42,287 bases of DNA from Isotricha intestinalis (taxonomy: Eukaryota > Ciliophora > Litostomatea > Vestibuliferida > Isotrichidae), in assembly GCA_023807065.1 (NCBI GenBank), contig JAJJLU010003646.1, positions 1-42,287 on the forward strand. Reading direction: 5' to 3'. A program made the position numbers and the translations under genes. Positions 1 to 10,683 of the stretch are shown here, piece by piece (the first letter of the stretch is position 1; every line of letters begins with the position of its first letter). Under the pieces are notes generated by a model. The model searched no databases. It was not told where the DNA came from and saw nothing but the letters and a program-made list of their open reading frames with translations.

Positions 1-117
1 AAAATCATGCTAATAGAGAAATCTTTGAAAAAATGGTTAAAGAAGCTGATGAAAATGGAGATGGGGAAATTTCTTTCCCAGAATTTAAAACTATTATGTC
101 TAAGTTCTTTAGTTAAA
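1..117 (+). CDS. C-terminal end of a calcium-dependent protein kinase (EF-hand 4), cut by window edge
   Basis: Reading from base 3 gives about 37 codons ending in TAA at 115-117. The peptide contains one perfect EF-hand loop (DENGDGEISFPE) preceded by the helix EIFEKMVKEA and followed by FKTIMSKFF, the standard ending of a CDPK. CDPKs are Ser/Thr kinases of plants and alveolates with a calmodulin-like tail that activates the kinase on calcium binding. The kinase domain and EF-hands 1-3 lie outside the window. A plain calmodulin or centrin is possible but fits the ending less well. A partial CDPK lacking exactly this fourth EF-hand sits at 14772-15556. Confidence 0.75.
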
Positions 118-412
118 CTGGAACTTGTTTTTTTTGTTTTTTTTATTCATCAAAAAATATGAGTTATTTTTTTATATAGTTGATTTTATGTATTGACTTT
201 TTAAATTGTTTTTATTTTCTTAACTTTAAATAGTCTTTATTTTTATAATTTAAATAGGAAGGAACCTTGTTTTTTTAAATGTTTAGAAATTATATTATAA
301 ATATATAAATATAAATTTAAATATTTTTAAAAATGAAAAAATTCAAATTATAAAAAACAAAAAATAAAATATTCAAAGTCTAAAATATCTTAAAATGAAA
401 TATAATTAAAAC
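118..412. other. Convergent intergenic spacer
   Basis: AT-rich spacer between the 3' ends of the CDPK and the DRG2 gene. It holds long T and A runs that could serve as polyadenylation or termination signals for both genes, but no specific element is recognisable. Confidence 0.5.
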
Positions 413-1525
413 CTATTTCCCACTTTTTTTTAAAATTTGTAGTACATCTTCATCACATAAAATATGATTTAACCCACATTTTTGTGGTGAATACTTAACA
501 CTTTTTCCCCATACAATGGCTTCCTTAAAATTATTAACCAATTGATTATGAATATTATTAACAGCAGCTAAAACAGAAAACCCTCCTTTATGTTTCCTTA
601 AAACAACAGGACCACTAAAATCAGGTTGTTCACCTTTTTTTTTAGTATAAATTCTAACTAAACCTAAATATTCCCAAATTTTTTCTAAAAAATATTGATT
701 ACCATAACCTTTATTAGCACTTAAAACAACAGAATCAGGTAAATTTGCTAAATATTCTACATCTTCCATACAAACAGTATCTATTTTATTATATACAAAT
801 AATCCTCTAATATATCTTCTATTTCCTTCAAGAGTATCTATTAAATCATCAATGTCATAATCATCTTTAAATGTTACTTGTGCATTATTTACTTTATATT
901 CTTTACATACTTGTTTTACTTCTTCTAAATTGACTTTTGTTAATTTATATGGAGACATTAATTGAATTCCACCTCCTGCAGTATTTTTTATTATTATTTG
1001 GGGTTTATTTTTATTTAATCTAATGCCGACTAAATCTAATTCTCTTAAAATTTTTGCTCTTTGTTCTTCATATTTTCCAGCATCTAAAATAATTAAAATT
1101 AAATCTGCACTTTTACAACATGCAATAACTTGTCTTCCTTTTCCTTTTCCTTCAGAAGCTCCTTCAATAATTCCTGGTAAATCTAATAATTGAATATTAC
1201 AATTATTTAATTTTAATACTCCTGGAATGCAAGTTAAAGTTGTAAAATCTCTTTCATTAACTTCACTTTCTGTTTTAGTAAATGCATTTAATATTGTAGA
1301 TTTTCCTACTGAAGGAAATCCTAATAATGCTACTCTCGCATCTCCATGTTTTACTACATCAAATCCATCTCCTTTATCTCCTGTTTTTTTTGGAGGTTCT
1401 AATAATTGACTTCTTAATTTTGCTAAACGAGCTTTCATCATTCCAAAATGAAATTCTGTAGCTTTGTTTTTTTGAGTTCTTTGCATTTCTGCTTCAATTT
1501 CTTTTATTTTTTCAAGGATTCCCAT
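413..1525 (-). CDS. DRG2: Developmentally regulated GTP-binding protein 2 (DRG2/Rbg2)
   Basis: This 370-residue protein is an Obg-related translation-factor GTPase of the cytosol. In other eukaryotes DRG2 works with a DFRP2/Gir2 partner on ribosomes. It starts MGILEKIKEIE and carries TQKNKATE, typical of DRG2 N-termini. The GTPase motifs are G1 GFPSVGKST (about residues 69-77), the switch motif FTTLTCIPGV, G3 DLPGIIEGA, and G4 NKID. The helix-turn-helix-type insert of the family and a C-terminal TGS domain follow, with KYSPQKCGL and EDVLQILKK near the end. Length and ending match DRG2 rather than DRG1. The ATG is preceded by an A-run and the stop is TAG. VPS36 lies 143 bp upstream on the same strand. 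Confidence 0.95.
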   Translation of the reverse strand: MGILEKIKEIEAEMQRTQKNKATEFHFGMMKARLAKLRSQLLEPPKKTGDKGDGFDVVKHGDARVALLGFPSVGKSTILNAFTKTESEVNERDFTTLTCIPGVLKLNNCNIQLLDLPGIIEGASEGKGKGRQVIACCKSADLILIILDAGKYEEQRAKILRELDLVGIRLNKNKPQIIIKNTAGGGIQLMSPYKLTKVNLEEVKQVCKEYKVNNAQVTFKDDYDIDDLIDTLEGNRRYIRGLFVYNKIDTVCMEDVEYLANLPDSVVLSANKGYGNQYFLEKIWEYLGLVRIYTKKKGEQPDFSGPVVLRKHKGGFSVLAAVNNIHNQLVNNFKEAIVWGKSVKYSPQKCGLNHILCDEDVLQILKKSGK

Positions 1526-1668
1526 TTTTTTTTCTATTTATTTTTTTCAATGATAAATTTTGTTAATTTTTACTTTTATAATTATATACTTTTTAAACAT
1601 TTAATTAATTGAAATAGTTAAATTCATAATAAAAATAAAACAGATAATATAAAATAACTTTTCAAATT

Positions 1669-2913
1669 CTAAATGACATAATTTAATATATTATTCAAAT
1701 AATATCTAACTTCTAAATCATCTTCATCAATAAGTAAATCCCCATTAATAAGCATATCTTCAATAAGAATTTTTTCCAAAAGAACATTATCAACATTAAT
1801 TATTTTCTTCATATCATTCATTTCAATATAATTATGTCCACTTTTACTCATATAATCGTTAACCATAGCAAGAATATTTTTATTACTATATTCTTTAGTA
1901 TGTAAAACAATCATTTCATTATTAAAATTTTTCACCATAATTTGATAATTATTTTTTTCAAAATATTTTAAAGCCTGAGTCATATCTTTAGGAGAAATAG
2001 TATTAGCTCCCCTCGCACGATTGTAAATACAATAAGCATCAATTAAAGTTAAAACTTTAATATTTGGATTAGATGAAAAATATTGACAAAAAAATTCATT
2101 TATTTGTTCTCCTAAATTTAAATAAAAATCACTTCCAGAAACTTCTTTTGTAACAGGATCAACAAATCCAATTTTACTTAAGATTCCATTTAATTCTGAA
2201 TTTTGATTCCCTAATTTTACTCTTATTTCTTTTGCTAATTCAATCATTGATTCTGCGTTTTTTCTTAAATTTTCTATTCCGGAAAATGATGACGAAATTA
2301 ATCTAGAATCTTTTTCTATTTTTTGATTCATTATATTTTTTATTCTTCCCATTCCTATTCCGCTCGTTATATTTGAATTGTATACTCCATTTACTTCTTC
2401 TATTTTATTTTCTTCTTTTGGAAGATATGAATTATTATATGCTTTTAAATTCATTGCTTTTTGTAATTGATTAAATGCTTTATTTATATCACCACTCTCT
2501 TTTTTAAATTTTATTTCTATATTTTTTGGATATGTTATTTGAGTATTCATTACTTGTTCTTTTGGAAAATTTTCCATTAAATATAAAGGACATCTTAAAC
2601 CTAAATTACAATATTTTGGTAAAGTTACATTTATATATTGAGAACCATGTAAATTTAAAACAAATGGTTTTTTAATTTCAATATTTTCAATAAACATATA
2701 TGGTATATCAAATATTGTTGAATCAGATATAGATAATATACGGAAATTAGTAAAATATGTATTTGTTCCTCTTTGTATATTTTTATTATCATCTTCAAAT
2801 TTTATATTTTCATTTCTATATATTATTTCTTCTCCTCTATATAATTGTTCTGGGCGAAGAGTTCTTCCTATCTTATTTTCATAAAAATATGCTAATTTCC
2901 ATATTCCAGACAT
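1669..2913 (-). CDS. VPS36: ESCRT-II subunit VPS36
   Basis: This 414-residue protein is the VPS36/EAP45 subunit of ESCRT-II, which sorts ubiquitinated membrane proteins into multivesicular endosomes. Residues 1-130 form a GLUE/PH-like domain (GEEIIYRNENIKFEDD; a strand pair around TYFTNFRILSI; IPYMFIENIEI). The C-terminal half is an EAP30/winged-helix domain with the family signatures LGNQNSELNGILSKIGFVDPV, CIYNRARGANTISPKDM and LLEKILIEDMLINGDLLID. The N-terminal GLUE domain, as opposed to a bare EAP30 domain, separates it from SNF8/VPS22. The stop is TAG. It is divergently oriented from the unknown gene at 3120 with about 200 bp between them. Confidence 0.9.
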   Translation of the reverse strand: MSGIWKLAYFYENKIGRTLRPEQLYRGEEIIYRNENIKFEDDNKNIQRGTNTYFTNFRILSISDSTIFDIPYMFIENIEIKKPFVLNLHGSQYINVTLPKYCNLGLRCPLYLMENFPKEQVMNTQITYPKNIEIKFKKESGDINKAFNQLQKAMNLKAYNNSYLPKEENKIEEVNGVYNSNITSGIGMGRIKNIMNQKIEKDSRLISSSFSGIENLRKNAESMIELAKEIRVKLGNQNSELNGILSKIGFVDPVTKEVSGSDFYLNLGEQINEFFCQYFSSNPNIKVLTLIDAYCIYNRARGANTISPKDMTQALKYFEKNNYQIMVKNFNNEMIVLHTKEYSNKNILAMVNDYMSKSGHNYIEMNDMKKIINVDNVLLEKILIEDMLINGDLLIDEDDLEVRYYLNNILNYVI

Positions 2914-3119
2914 TATGTTTTTTATTTTATTTAAAACTGATATTAAAATTTTTTACATTTTAAATAATATTTTTGTTCTAAATGTTATTTAACATTTAAA
3001 TTTTTTTAAATAATGATATTTAATTAGATAATATATATCTATTATTTATGATATAATTTAAATAAAAATAAGATTCACTATAAATTTTAAATCATTTAAA
3101 TTAACAATCAATTAAAAAT

Positions 3120-4435
3120 ATGAAAAATAATTTAAGTCAAAAGGACATAAATGTTTCATACAATAAAATTTTAATTAAAAACGACAAAATGGTTAGGGCA
3201 AATTCAACTATTTTTAATAGAAAAATTATGAGTTTTTTTCCAAAAAGGATAAATCAATCTTTTAAAAATATAAATATAAAAAACATAAGAAAAATTATAG
3301 GATCAAAAAATAATGAGACTAAAATTTATTGTAAATCAGATAATAATTTAAAAGAGAATAACAATTCTTTTACAAATGAAAAAATAAAAGATAAATTTAT
3401 TGAAAAAATGAGAAATAATTTTTCAAATGATAAAAACAAACGTAAAAAAACATTATATGTAAATGTTCATGTAAATTTAAATCAAAATTACTCAATGTTA
3501 AATAATAATAATTTAGATAATAGTGAATTAAATAAAAATAAAGAAAATACTTTTTTAATAGATAATAAAAGAAATCATGATAAAGAAAATCCAATGAGAT
3601 TATTTACTGATCCAAATTTATTATTAAAAAAAAAAAATACCTTAGGTAGTTATAATGATAAATTAATAAAAATAGAAAGTAATAAAGAAACTAAACTTCC
3701 TAAAATGATTACTAATAAAACAATAAATGAAAATGAAAACAAAAATAATTTTTTCCAAGAATTAGAAATAAAACTAGAAAAATTATTAAAAGATATTAAT
3801 GTTAGTTCAAAGAGTAGAAAATATAATATTATTAAAATAATATTTGAAGAAGGAATAGAATCAATAAAAAATATTTATGAAAAAAATTTTTTAAAACTAA
3901 TTACTTCAAAATATCATAAATTATTTTCTGAAATTTTTAAAGAAAATCAATCTTTAAAACAAAATTATGAAACATTAAAAAATCAATATTTAATGACAGA
4001 TAAAAATTATATTGAAACAATTTCAAAGTTAAAAGAAAAGGAAAAAGAAATAGAAAAAATGAAAAATGATGTTGTGTTATTAAATACAGAAAAAAAAAAA
4101 GTAAAAATAGCTAGAAATAATAATAAATTCAATATCAACAATTTAGAAATGATTTTTTCTAAAAGTGTGGATAATATATTAGTTAATCATCATAATAAAT
4201 ATTTAGATAGAATAAATAAAATAAATATTGAAGATTTAGATGCTTTATATTTTAAAGATAAAATTAATCAAGATAAAACTCAAAATTCAAAAAAAAATAA
4301 AGAAAAAGTTCCAAAATTAGATTTTGGTCCTGTTAATGATTTTTTAGAACAATCTAAAATAAGTAATAATTATAAATATCATCAATTTAAAAAAAGTCTA
4401 AATATAATTAATAATTTATATAAAAAAAAATAAAT
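3120..4435 (+). CDS. Uncharacterised basic coiled-coil protein
   Basis: I do not recognise this 437-residue protein. Residues 1-210 are rich in Lys, Asn and Ser and probably disordered. Residues about 215-330 read as a helical and coiled-coil region (KYHKLFSEIFKENQSLKQN; SKLKEKEKEIEKMKNDVVL). A short hydrophobic-aromatic motif, LDFGPVNDFLEQSK, sits near the C-terminus, where such proteins often bind a partner. There is no signal peptide or membrane segment. The ATG is in an A-rich context and the stop is TAA. A cytoskeletal or basal-body structural role would be a guess from composition only. Confidence 0.8.
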
Positions 4436-4605
4436 AACAGAATTTATTTACTATATTCTTTAATACTAGAGACAATATTAAAAATAAAAGTTCAGATGAT
4501 GAATTTTTTATTTATGATATATATAATAATTATTCTAATTGATTAAATATAATTTTTTTTTTGTGAATAAACAAATTAATAAATTTATTTTATTATATTT
4601 TATTT

Positions 4606-5388
4606 TTAATCAGGGAATAAAATTTTTGAAGCTGTTTCTAAATCTCCTTTTGATTGTAAAATTGCATTTCTTATTTCTTCAATTGAAAAAATAGAACTAG
4701 TATTTAAATTTTCATCTAATTTTTTTTCTAATTCTTTAATTTTTTCTTCATTTAATTCAATGTTTTTTTCTTCACTTTCATTATCTCTTTCAATTTCTAA
4801 ATAAAGAAAGCCTTTATCATTTCCTATTTTATTATTATTACTATCTACTATATTTGAAATACAATTAAATTTTCCTTCTTTTATATTTTTAAGTTTTATT
4901 AAAGTTTTTATTAAAATATTTTGATTTGGTTCTACTGCTTTTCCTTCATTTATTAAAGTTTTTTCAAAAAATATTTCTTCATTATTTGATATTAAATAAC
5001 AATTTTCAGGCCATGATATATCTCCGTTATTTATCACTTTAAATGAAAATATTATATCATTTTTTATTAAATCTTTTTTCTTTAGTTTTAATGTTATTTT
5101 ATTTTCTGTATTATCAAATTTACAACTATAATTTTTATTATTTTCTTTTTTTACTTTTAATTGTTTTAATTCTTTTTTTTCTTCAATTTCTTCTTCTTTT
5201 ATTTTATTTTCAGTTACTTTTTTAATTGGATTACTTATTAATAATTGTTCTTTTATTGATTTAATTTCGTTTTCAATCTTATCGATTTTTGAAAAATTAT
5301 TTGATATTTTTTCATAAAATTTATTTAATTTATCATCAATTAATTCTGAAATTTTACTTAGTAAGTCATTTTTAAATTCATCATTCAT
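4606..5388 (-). CDS. NBR1-like protein: coiled coil, FW/Ig-like domain, UBA domain
   Basis: The first in-frame ATG is at 5388 (MNDEFKNDLLSKI) and gives about 260 residues; the frame is open a little upstream but only from a TTG, and 5388 has the A-rich context of neighbouring starts. Residues 1-50 are a heptad-like coiled coil. Around residues 90-195 a beta-rich domain reads FSFKVINNGDISWPENC, then VEPNQNILIKTLIKL, KEGKFNCISNIVD and KGFLYLEIE, the pattern of the NBR1 FW (Ig-like) domain. The last 35 residues (SIEEIRNAILQSKGDLETAS) form a UBA-type ubiquitin-binding domain. In NBR1 these parts bind cargo and ubiquitin for selective autophagy. PB1 and ZZ domains are absent. It lies 80 bp downstream of the channel gene on the same strand. 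Confidence 0.75.
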   Translation of the reverse strand: MNDEFKNDLLSKISELIDDKLNKFYEKISNNFSKIDKIENEIKSIKEQLLISNPIKKVTENKIKEEEIEEKKELKQLKVKKENNKNYSCKFDNTENKITLKLKKKDLIKNDIIFSFKVINNGDISWPENCYLISNNEEIFFEKTLINEGKAVEPNQNILIKTLIKLKNIKEGKFNCISNIVDSNNNKIGNDKGFLYLEIERDNESEEKNIELNEEKIKELEKKLDENLNTSSIFSIEEIRNAILQSKGDLETASKILFPD

Positions 5389-5468
5389 ATTTTTTAAATA
5401 ATAAATAAACAAAAAAAAAATATAAAAGGAAAATTTAATTAAGAAAGAATATCAAGAAAAAAAATAGA

Positions 5469-5898
5469 TTAATTATTTATATTATGTGGAAATTTATTTT
5501 CAACAAAAATAGTTTGAATAGTTTTTCTAATACTTCCTCCAATTTTTTGTTTAGCTTCAGAATTAAGAGAGTTAATAGAATTTTGAACTTTTTTAAGCAT
5601 ATTTTTTAAATTTCCAATAGTTTCATTTAATTTTTTTAATTTTCTTTCTCCTTCTAAATCAATTTCTTTTTTAATTTCAAAAACATTTTTTCTTTTAGCT
5701 TTATCTCTTCCTGTAATTCTCTTTTCAATATTATATTCATCATTTCCTTCTTCTTTATTAACTCTTTCATCATAATTAATATTTCCTAAATTACTTCCTC
5801 CAGGATAAGTAGTAGTAATAACAAATAATTTATCTTTTAAACCTAATATAAAATCAGGTGAAGGTGCAGTGACAACAAAATAAAAATTATCTTCTTCT

Positions 5899-5930
<32 letters not shown>

Positions 5931-8900
5931 TGAATTTGAAGGTTTAATAAAAAATGTATTATTTTTTTTCTTTGAAAAATTAGAAGAATAAGTTCCCATT
6001 AATTTATCATTTGTTTGAGTATTATCTGAATATTTCTCTTTTATATGTAATTTATATACTCCAATACAAATTATTTTCTTTAATAATAATTTATTAAATA
6101 TTATTTCAAATTTTAATTGAGTTTCATCTAAAATTTCTAATTCTTCTAAAGGAGGAATATCAATTAAAAATAAATTTCCACTTGGAACATTTAAATATTT
6201 CCTTAAATCTTTTTTTTTAATTCCACTTTCACTTTCTCCAATAATTAATTTCTTAAGAACAGATAATAAATTTGGATTATAATAAGTTTGACAAATTAAA
6301 TTATCCATCATATTTGAATAATAAACTTCTCCTGAAGCAAAAGAAGATGTTAAACTAATATCCATTCCAGCTTTAATAAAGATATATTCATCATTATTTT
6401 TCCTATTTTTATTATTTAAAAAAGAAACATTTTTAGGATTTATTAATTCAATAACACAAAAAATTCCTTTTCTAATTTGGGAAATTAAATTATATTTAAA
6501 AATAGTTTTAGCATCTAACAAATCTTCTTCTTCACTAGTTAATTTTCTAGCAGAATTATCTTCTTTTACTTCATTTTTAATTTTTGAACTAGTAAAAGAA
6601 GAAATTTCACTAACTGAAGGAGTTAAAATAACAACTTTTGAAGCAGTAGCAATTCCTGCTCTAATTAAATCCTTTTTATCCATTGGATCACCTTGAACTA
6701 AAAATATTTCATCGAAATAAGCCATTGCATTCCAAACTTTATCTTCTGGTAATTCTTTACTTAAAATTACTATTGAAGGACAATCTGCTTTATTAATATA
6801 TTTAGCTCTTAAAGGCTTTATGAAATCTATTAAATTTTGACATGTTCCACATATAATAATATGACCATTTTTAACTACTAATTTATTTTGTAATGTTTGA
6901 TATATTGCATTCTCTTTTATTATTGGTTCTGATGTTACATGATATGCTTGAGCTAAAATTAATTTATCTGTTAAATATTTTCCTTGTCTATCACTTTCAT
7001 CTACATAATCATCATCTGAGTAATTTTCATTTAAATTTATTTTATCTAAATCATTTAAAAAATCATCATTTATATTATTATTATTATTATTACTATATGA
7101 ATTACTACTTACTATTGTCTTAGTTGGTCTAATCGTATCTTTTTGTAAATTGATCATTACTTTATTTGCATTACTTTGATCTTTTGCAAGTAAATAACCA
7201 TATATATTTATTGTCTTATCTTTTAAAGGAAGAATAAAATCAGTAGGTGCTAATAAAACAATATTATTCTTTGTTTTTATTGATTCTATATTTAATCCAA
7301 ATAATATTATTCCCTCATTTTTTTCATATATTCTTTGAGCTATTTGTCCAAAAGATAATCCTCTTTTTGAATCTAAAGATATTTTATATATTTCATAATC
7401 TTTTCCTTCAGTATAATCATTCATCCAAGGATTATCTTCTAATATTTTTTCTAATGAATTTCCACCTTCGACAACATTATTAGTTGTTATTAAATTTGAT
7501 ATTAAAGCAATTAATCCTTTACATAAACAACTTTTAGATAATAAAGATAATTTCAATTCATCTATACATAATATTTGATCTTTATTATTATTTTTAGAAA
7601 TTGATAATTCAAAATGATGTTCACTTTCAGGTCTTAATAATTGAATAACAAGTCTATTATCTAAATTATCTTCTTGCTTATCATCATTATTTTCATTATT
7701 TTGAATAATATCGTTAAACATAATTCTATTTGTTCCAATATATTTCTTTCCATCACCTTTTTTTTTATTTTTATCGTTTAATTGTGCTAAAAATTTTTTA
7801 ATTGCCATTGCTTGAATAATAGTTTTAGAATCTTCTTCACTAGGATCATCAGTTTGTTTATTACATAATAACATAATCATTTTGGCATTTCTAAATTGAC
7901 ATCTTTCTAAATCATTTAATTTAAGACAATCTCCTTCAAAATAAAATAATTTATTTTGATATTTTTGTAATAATCTTTTCATATCACCATCAGGACTTTG
8001 AGGCATTAAAATTAAAGCATGTTTTTCATTATCACCATGATCAGCATGAAAATATTCTTGTAATAAAACAGTAATACTTCCATAAGAAATATTTCCACTT
8101 AAAATAATAAAATCAACTTTTTCTAATTGTTTATAACTAGTTCTCGCATAAATACTTTTTGAAGTAATTTGGGCCATTAAATCTCCAATCATTCCAGGTA
8201 AAATTCCTACTTGAATAACAATTAAAACTATTATAAATATTCTTCCTAAAGTACTTATTGTTGATGAATAATAACCTATAGTTGCAAATAATGTCATAAT
8301 AAAAAAAAAAGTGGTATGAAAATGATCATTTGAACCATAACAATTTGATGAATCAAAACAATCTCTTTCAACAAATAACCAATATTCTCCTATTGTTTGT
8401 GTATTTTCAAAAACATTTAATTCTATTGTTGATATTATTAATAATGATATTATTGATGTTGCAATATTAAATAATTCTCTATTTACATCACTTTTGAAAT
8501 GAGATGAAAATTGATTTATTCTTAATATTCGAAAACAAATAAATGATGATGCTATCATATCTGTATTATTAATTAAATTAAATTCAAAACCACAAATAAA
8601 TCTCATTATTAAAAAAGGAATTATACTTAAGAAATCTATAAAAAATTGAATATAGATGAATTTCCTTTCTATTGACATTATTACCAAATCAAAAAGAAAA
8701 TCGAATAAAAATATTATTCTACAAACCAAGTTAAACATAAAAAAAGTTTTATACTGCATTATTATATGAGGTTTATATGTCATGAATATATATATTATTA
8801 TACAAGATAAAGATAGAATTAAATTTATTAATCCAAAAGTAAAGGAATAAAATTTTGATTTTTTCATGTTTACAATAAATTTTATTATTGAAAAACTTGA

Positions 8901-8948
8901 TGAATTTTGATATGGTTTACTTTTGGAATTTTGATTATCTTCTTCCAT
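5469..8948 (-). CDS. BK-type (Slo-like) potassium channel with tandem RCK domains
   Basis: A 1159-residue multi-pass channel. Hydrophobic segments S1 (about 34-57), S2 (68-91), S3 (97-115) and S5 (160-180) surround a weak voltage sensor with few Arg (FRILRI, about 139-144). The pore helix and filter read IMTLFATIGYYSS (217-229), followed by an S6 with ILPGMIGDL. RCK1 starts near 275 (VDFIILSGNISYGS; LILMPQSPDGDMKRLLQKY; NKQTDDPSEEDSKTI), with the Slo signature ELKLSLLSKSCLCKGL. RCK2 follows near 690 (GHIIICGTC; LVQGDPMDKKDLIRAGI). Slo channels link calcium and voltage to K+ efflux. Two oddities: the filter is TIGYY instead of TVGYG, and the acidic calcium bowl is not visible. A poly-Asn tract lies at 5903-5932. 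Its 5' end faces the Tectonic gene across 63 bp. Confidence 0.9.
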
Positions 8949-9011
8949 TTTTTATTTTTATGAAATTATTTAATATTTGAATAATGAATCAAAAAAAATA
9001 AAAAATAAAAA
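8949..9011. promoter_or_regulatory. 63-bp bidirectional promoter region between channel and Tectonic genes
   Basis: This is the whole space between two divergent ATGs, so both 5' UTRs and core promoters must lie here or overlap the opposite gene. The sequence is almost entirely A/T, with A-runs immediately before each ATG. No defined factor-binding site can be named. Inference: the two genes are likely co-regulated. Confidence 0.4.
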
Positions 9012-10589
9012 ATGAAAATTCAAATAATTTTAATATTTCTTTTCTCCCTATTAAAAATAATAATTACTGATTATGGAAAAACTTACACAATACAATTAAA
9101 TGATGATGAAGCTGATGAACATGATTTTACAAAAGAAACATCTCCAGTTTCAAATAGAATAGATATGGGACCATGTACTTGTATGTTATATGAAGATCAT
9201 TGTAATTATCGTTGTTGTTGTGATACTAATTGTCCTGAAGAAAAAAGAAAAATTTGGAAGGAAAATAATTTATGTTTAAATAAAAATACTTATCATTTAA
9301 GTGATTATACTTGTCATAGTGTTAAACATGAAAAAAATGATACTTATAATTGGAATAAATACAATTCTCCTTTTTTATTCAAAGATCAAATATCCAAATT
9401 AATTTGTGTTAGATATGATAGAGTAAAAAATAAAATTGGAGAATATTATATTATTCCTGAGAATTCTGCACTTAATTATCATTTACAAGATAGTTACAAT
9501 TATATTAAAGAAAATTCATATTTAAAATATTTAGAAAATCAAAGATTAAGAACATTACAAAATTCAGAAAATTCAGAAAGAACTTTTTCTTATAATCAGA
9601 AAATTTTTTTTAGAATATATAATGGGACGCACAATCTTTCAATACATAAATTAAGTTCTTATGGAATTTCTTTGACTGAACATTCTTTTCCTTTTTTAAT
9701 TCCTGCAGAAGGATATTTTAAATTAAATGAAAGTGTTACTGAAAAGATAAACGTAATTAATTATACAATTAATTGTCCATCTGAGCATATATATATAAAA
9801 CAATTAACCATTAATATTACATATAAAACAGAACCTAATAATACTTATTCAATAATTGATAATAATTATAAAGTTGATCCAATATGTTCTCCTAACAAGA
9901 CAAATAAAAGTTTTATATCTATTAATTGGTCAAATAATGATTCAGATATTGTAAATTTACAAAATAATATAATTAGTGGTAATCCAGGTTATTTAGTTGG
10001 AAAAAATGTTTTATTCTTATTTAATGATTCCGAAATATATACAAATGGTTTATCAATATATGGTGCTGATGATATATCAAATGATTGTTTAAAGTCATCG
10101 GAAATTAATGAAAAAGATATCACAAATTATCAACCAATTAAATTTAAAGTTAATTCAATTTATTCTTGTAAAATTAGAGATCTTTCTGAATGTGATATAA
10201 ATGAATACTTAATTTTTAAAAGTATTGAAGAAAATTTCAAAGGAACAAAAATAGGTAAATTTGGTAATTCATACGATTCAGACACTGATTGGATTCCTAT
10301 TCAATATGAGAATTTTGAACAAGAAAATCTTATGGATTTTTGTAATATACCAAAAAAAATTTTTTTAGAAATTTTAGTTACTAAATTTTCAACCAAAGGA
10401 AAACCACAAGAAATGATTGTTGGAGCCAAAATTAAATATTCAAATGATTTTATAAAAAAAGAGCATACATTTCCAGTTGAAATTCAATTTATAACTAAAT
10501 TTATCACAATATCAGAAGAATTATTTAATAAAGAAGATAAATTAACTAGTTTGTATTCTATTACTGATCCTTCTATTAAAGAACCATAA
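9012..10589 (+). CDS. Tectonic-family ciliary transition-zone protein
   Basis: A 525-residue secreted or lumenal protein. A signal peptide (residues 1-19, IILIFLFSLLKIIIT) is followed by a Cys cluster, GPCTCMLYEDHCNYRCCCD then TNCPEE, matching the CxC...CD.NCCCD..C motif that defines tectonics. Further family landmarks are NKYNSPFLFKDQISKLICV, a beta-rich middle, and SGNPGYLVGKNVLFLF, equivalent to the conserved GNPGY(L/I)VG. Tectonics belong to the MKS/B9 module at the ciliary transition zone, where they help gate entry of ciliary membrane proteins. There is no C-terminal membrane span, as in TCTN1-type members. Many N-x-S/T sites fit an exported glycoprotein. The stop is TAA. Confidence 0.82.
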   Translation: MKIQIILIFLFSLLKIIITDYGKTYTIQLNDDEADEHDFTKETSPVSNRIDMGPCTCMLYEDHCNYRCCCDTNCPEEKRKIWKENNLCLNKNTYHLSDYTCHSVKHEKNDTYNWNKYNSPFLFKDQISKLICVRYDRVKNKIGEYYIIPENSALNYHLQDSYNYIKENSYLKYLENQRLRTLQNSENSERTFSYNQKIFFRIYNGTHNLSIHKLSSYGISLTEHSFPFLIPAEGYFKLNESVTEKINVINYTINCPSEHIYIKQLTINITYKTEPNNTYSIIDNNYKVDPICSPNKTNKSFISINWSNNDSDIVNLQNNIISGNPGYLVGKNVLFLFNDSEIYTNGLSIYGADDISNDCLKSSEINEKDITNYQPIKFKVNSIYSCKIRDLSECDINEYLIFKSIEENFKGTKIGKFGNSYDSDTDWIPIQYENFEQENLMDFCNIPKKIFLEILVTKFSTKGKPQEMIVGAKIKYSNDFIKKEHTFPVEIQFITKFITISEELFNKEDKLTSLYSITDPSIKEP

Positions 10590-10683
10590 TATTTAATTTT
10601 TTTCAATTAATCATTTTTATTAAAATTTTTATTTACTATTTATTTAATTACAATATTATTTATAAATTAAAAAAACTGTAAAC

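Noticed and set aside
4606..5412. Start of the NBR1-like protein at 5412 and of the secreted protein at 24804
   Set aside because: Both upstream positions are TTG; the first true ATGs are at 5388 and 24780, with A-rich context or a signal peptide.
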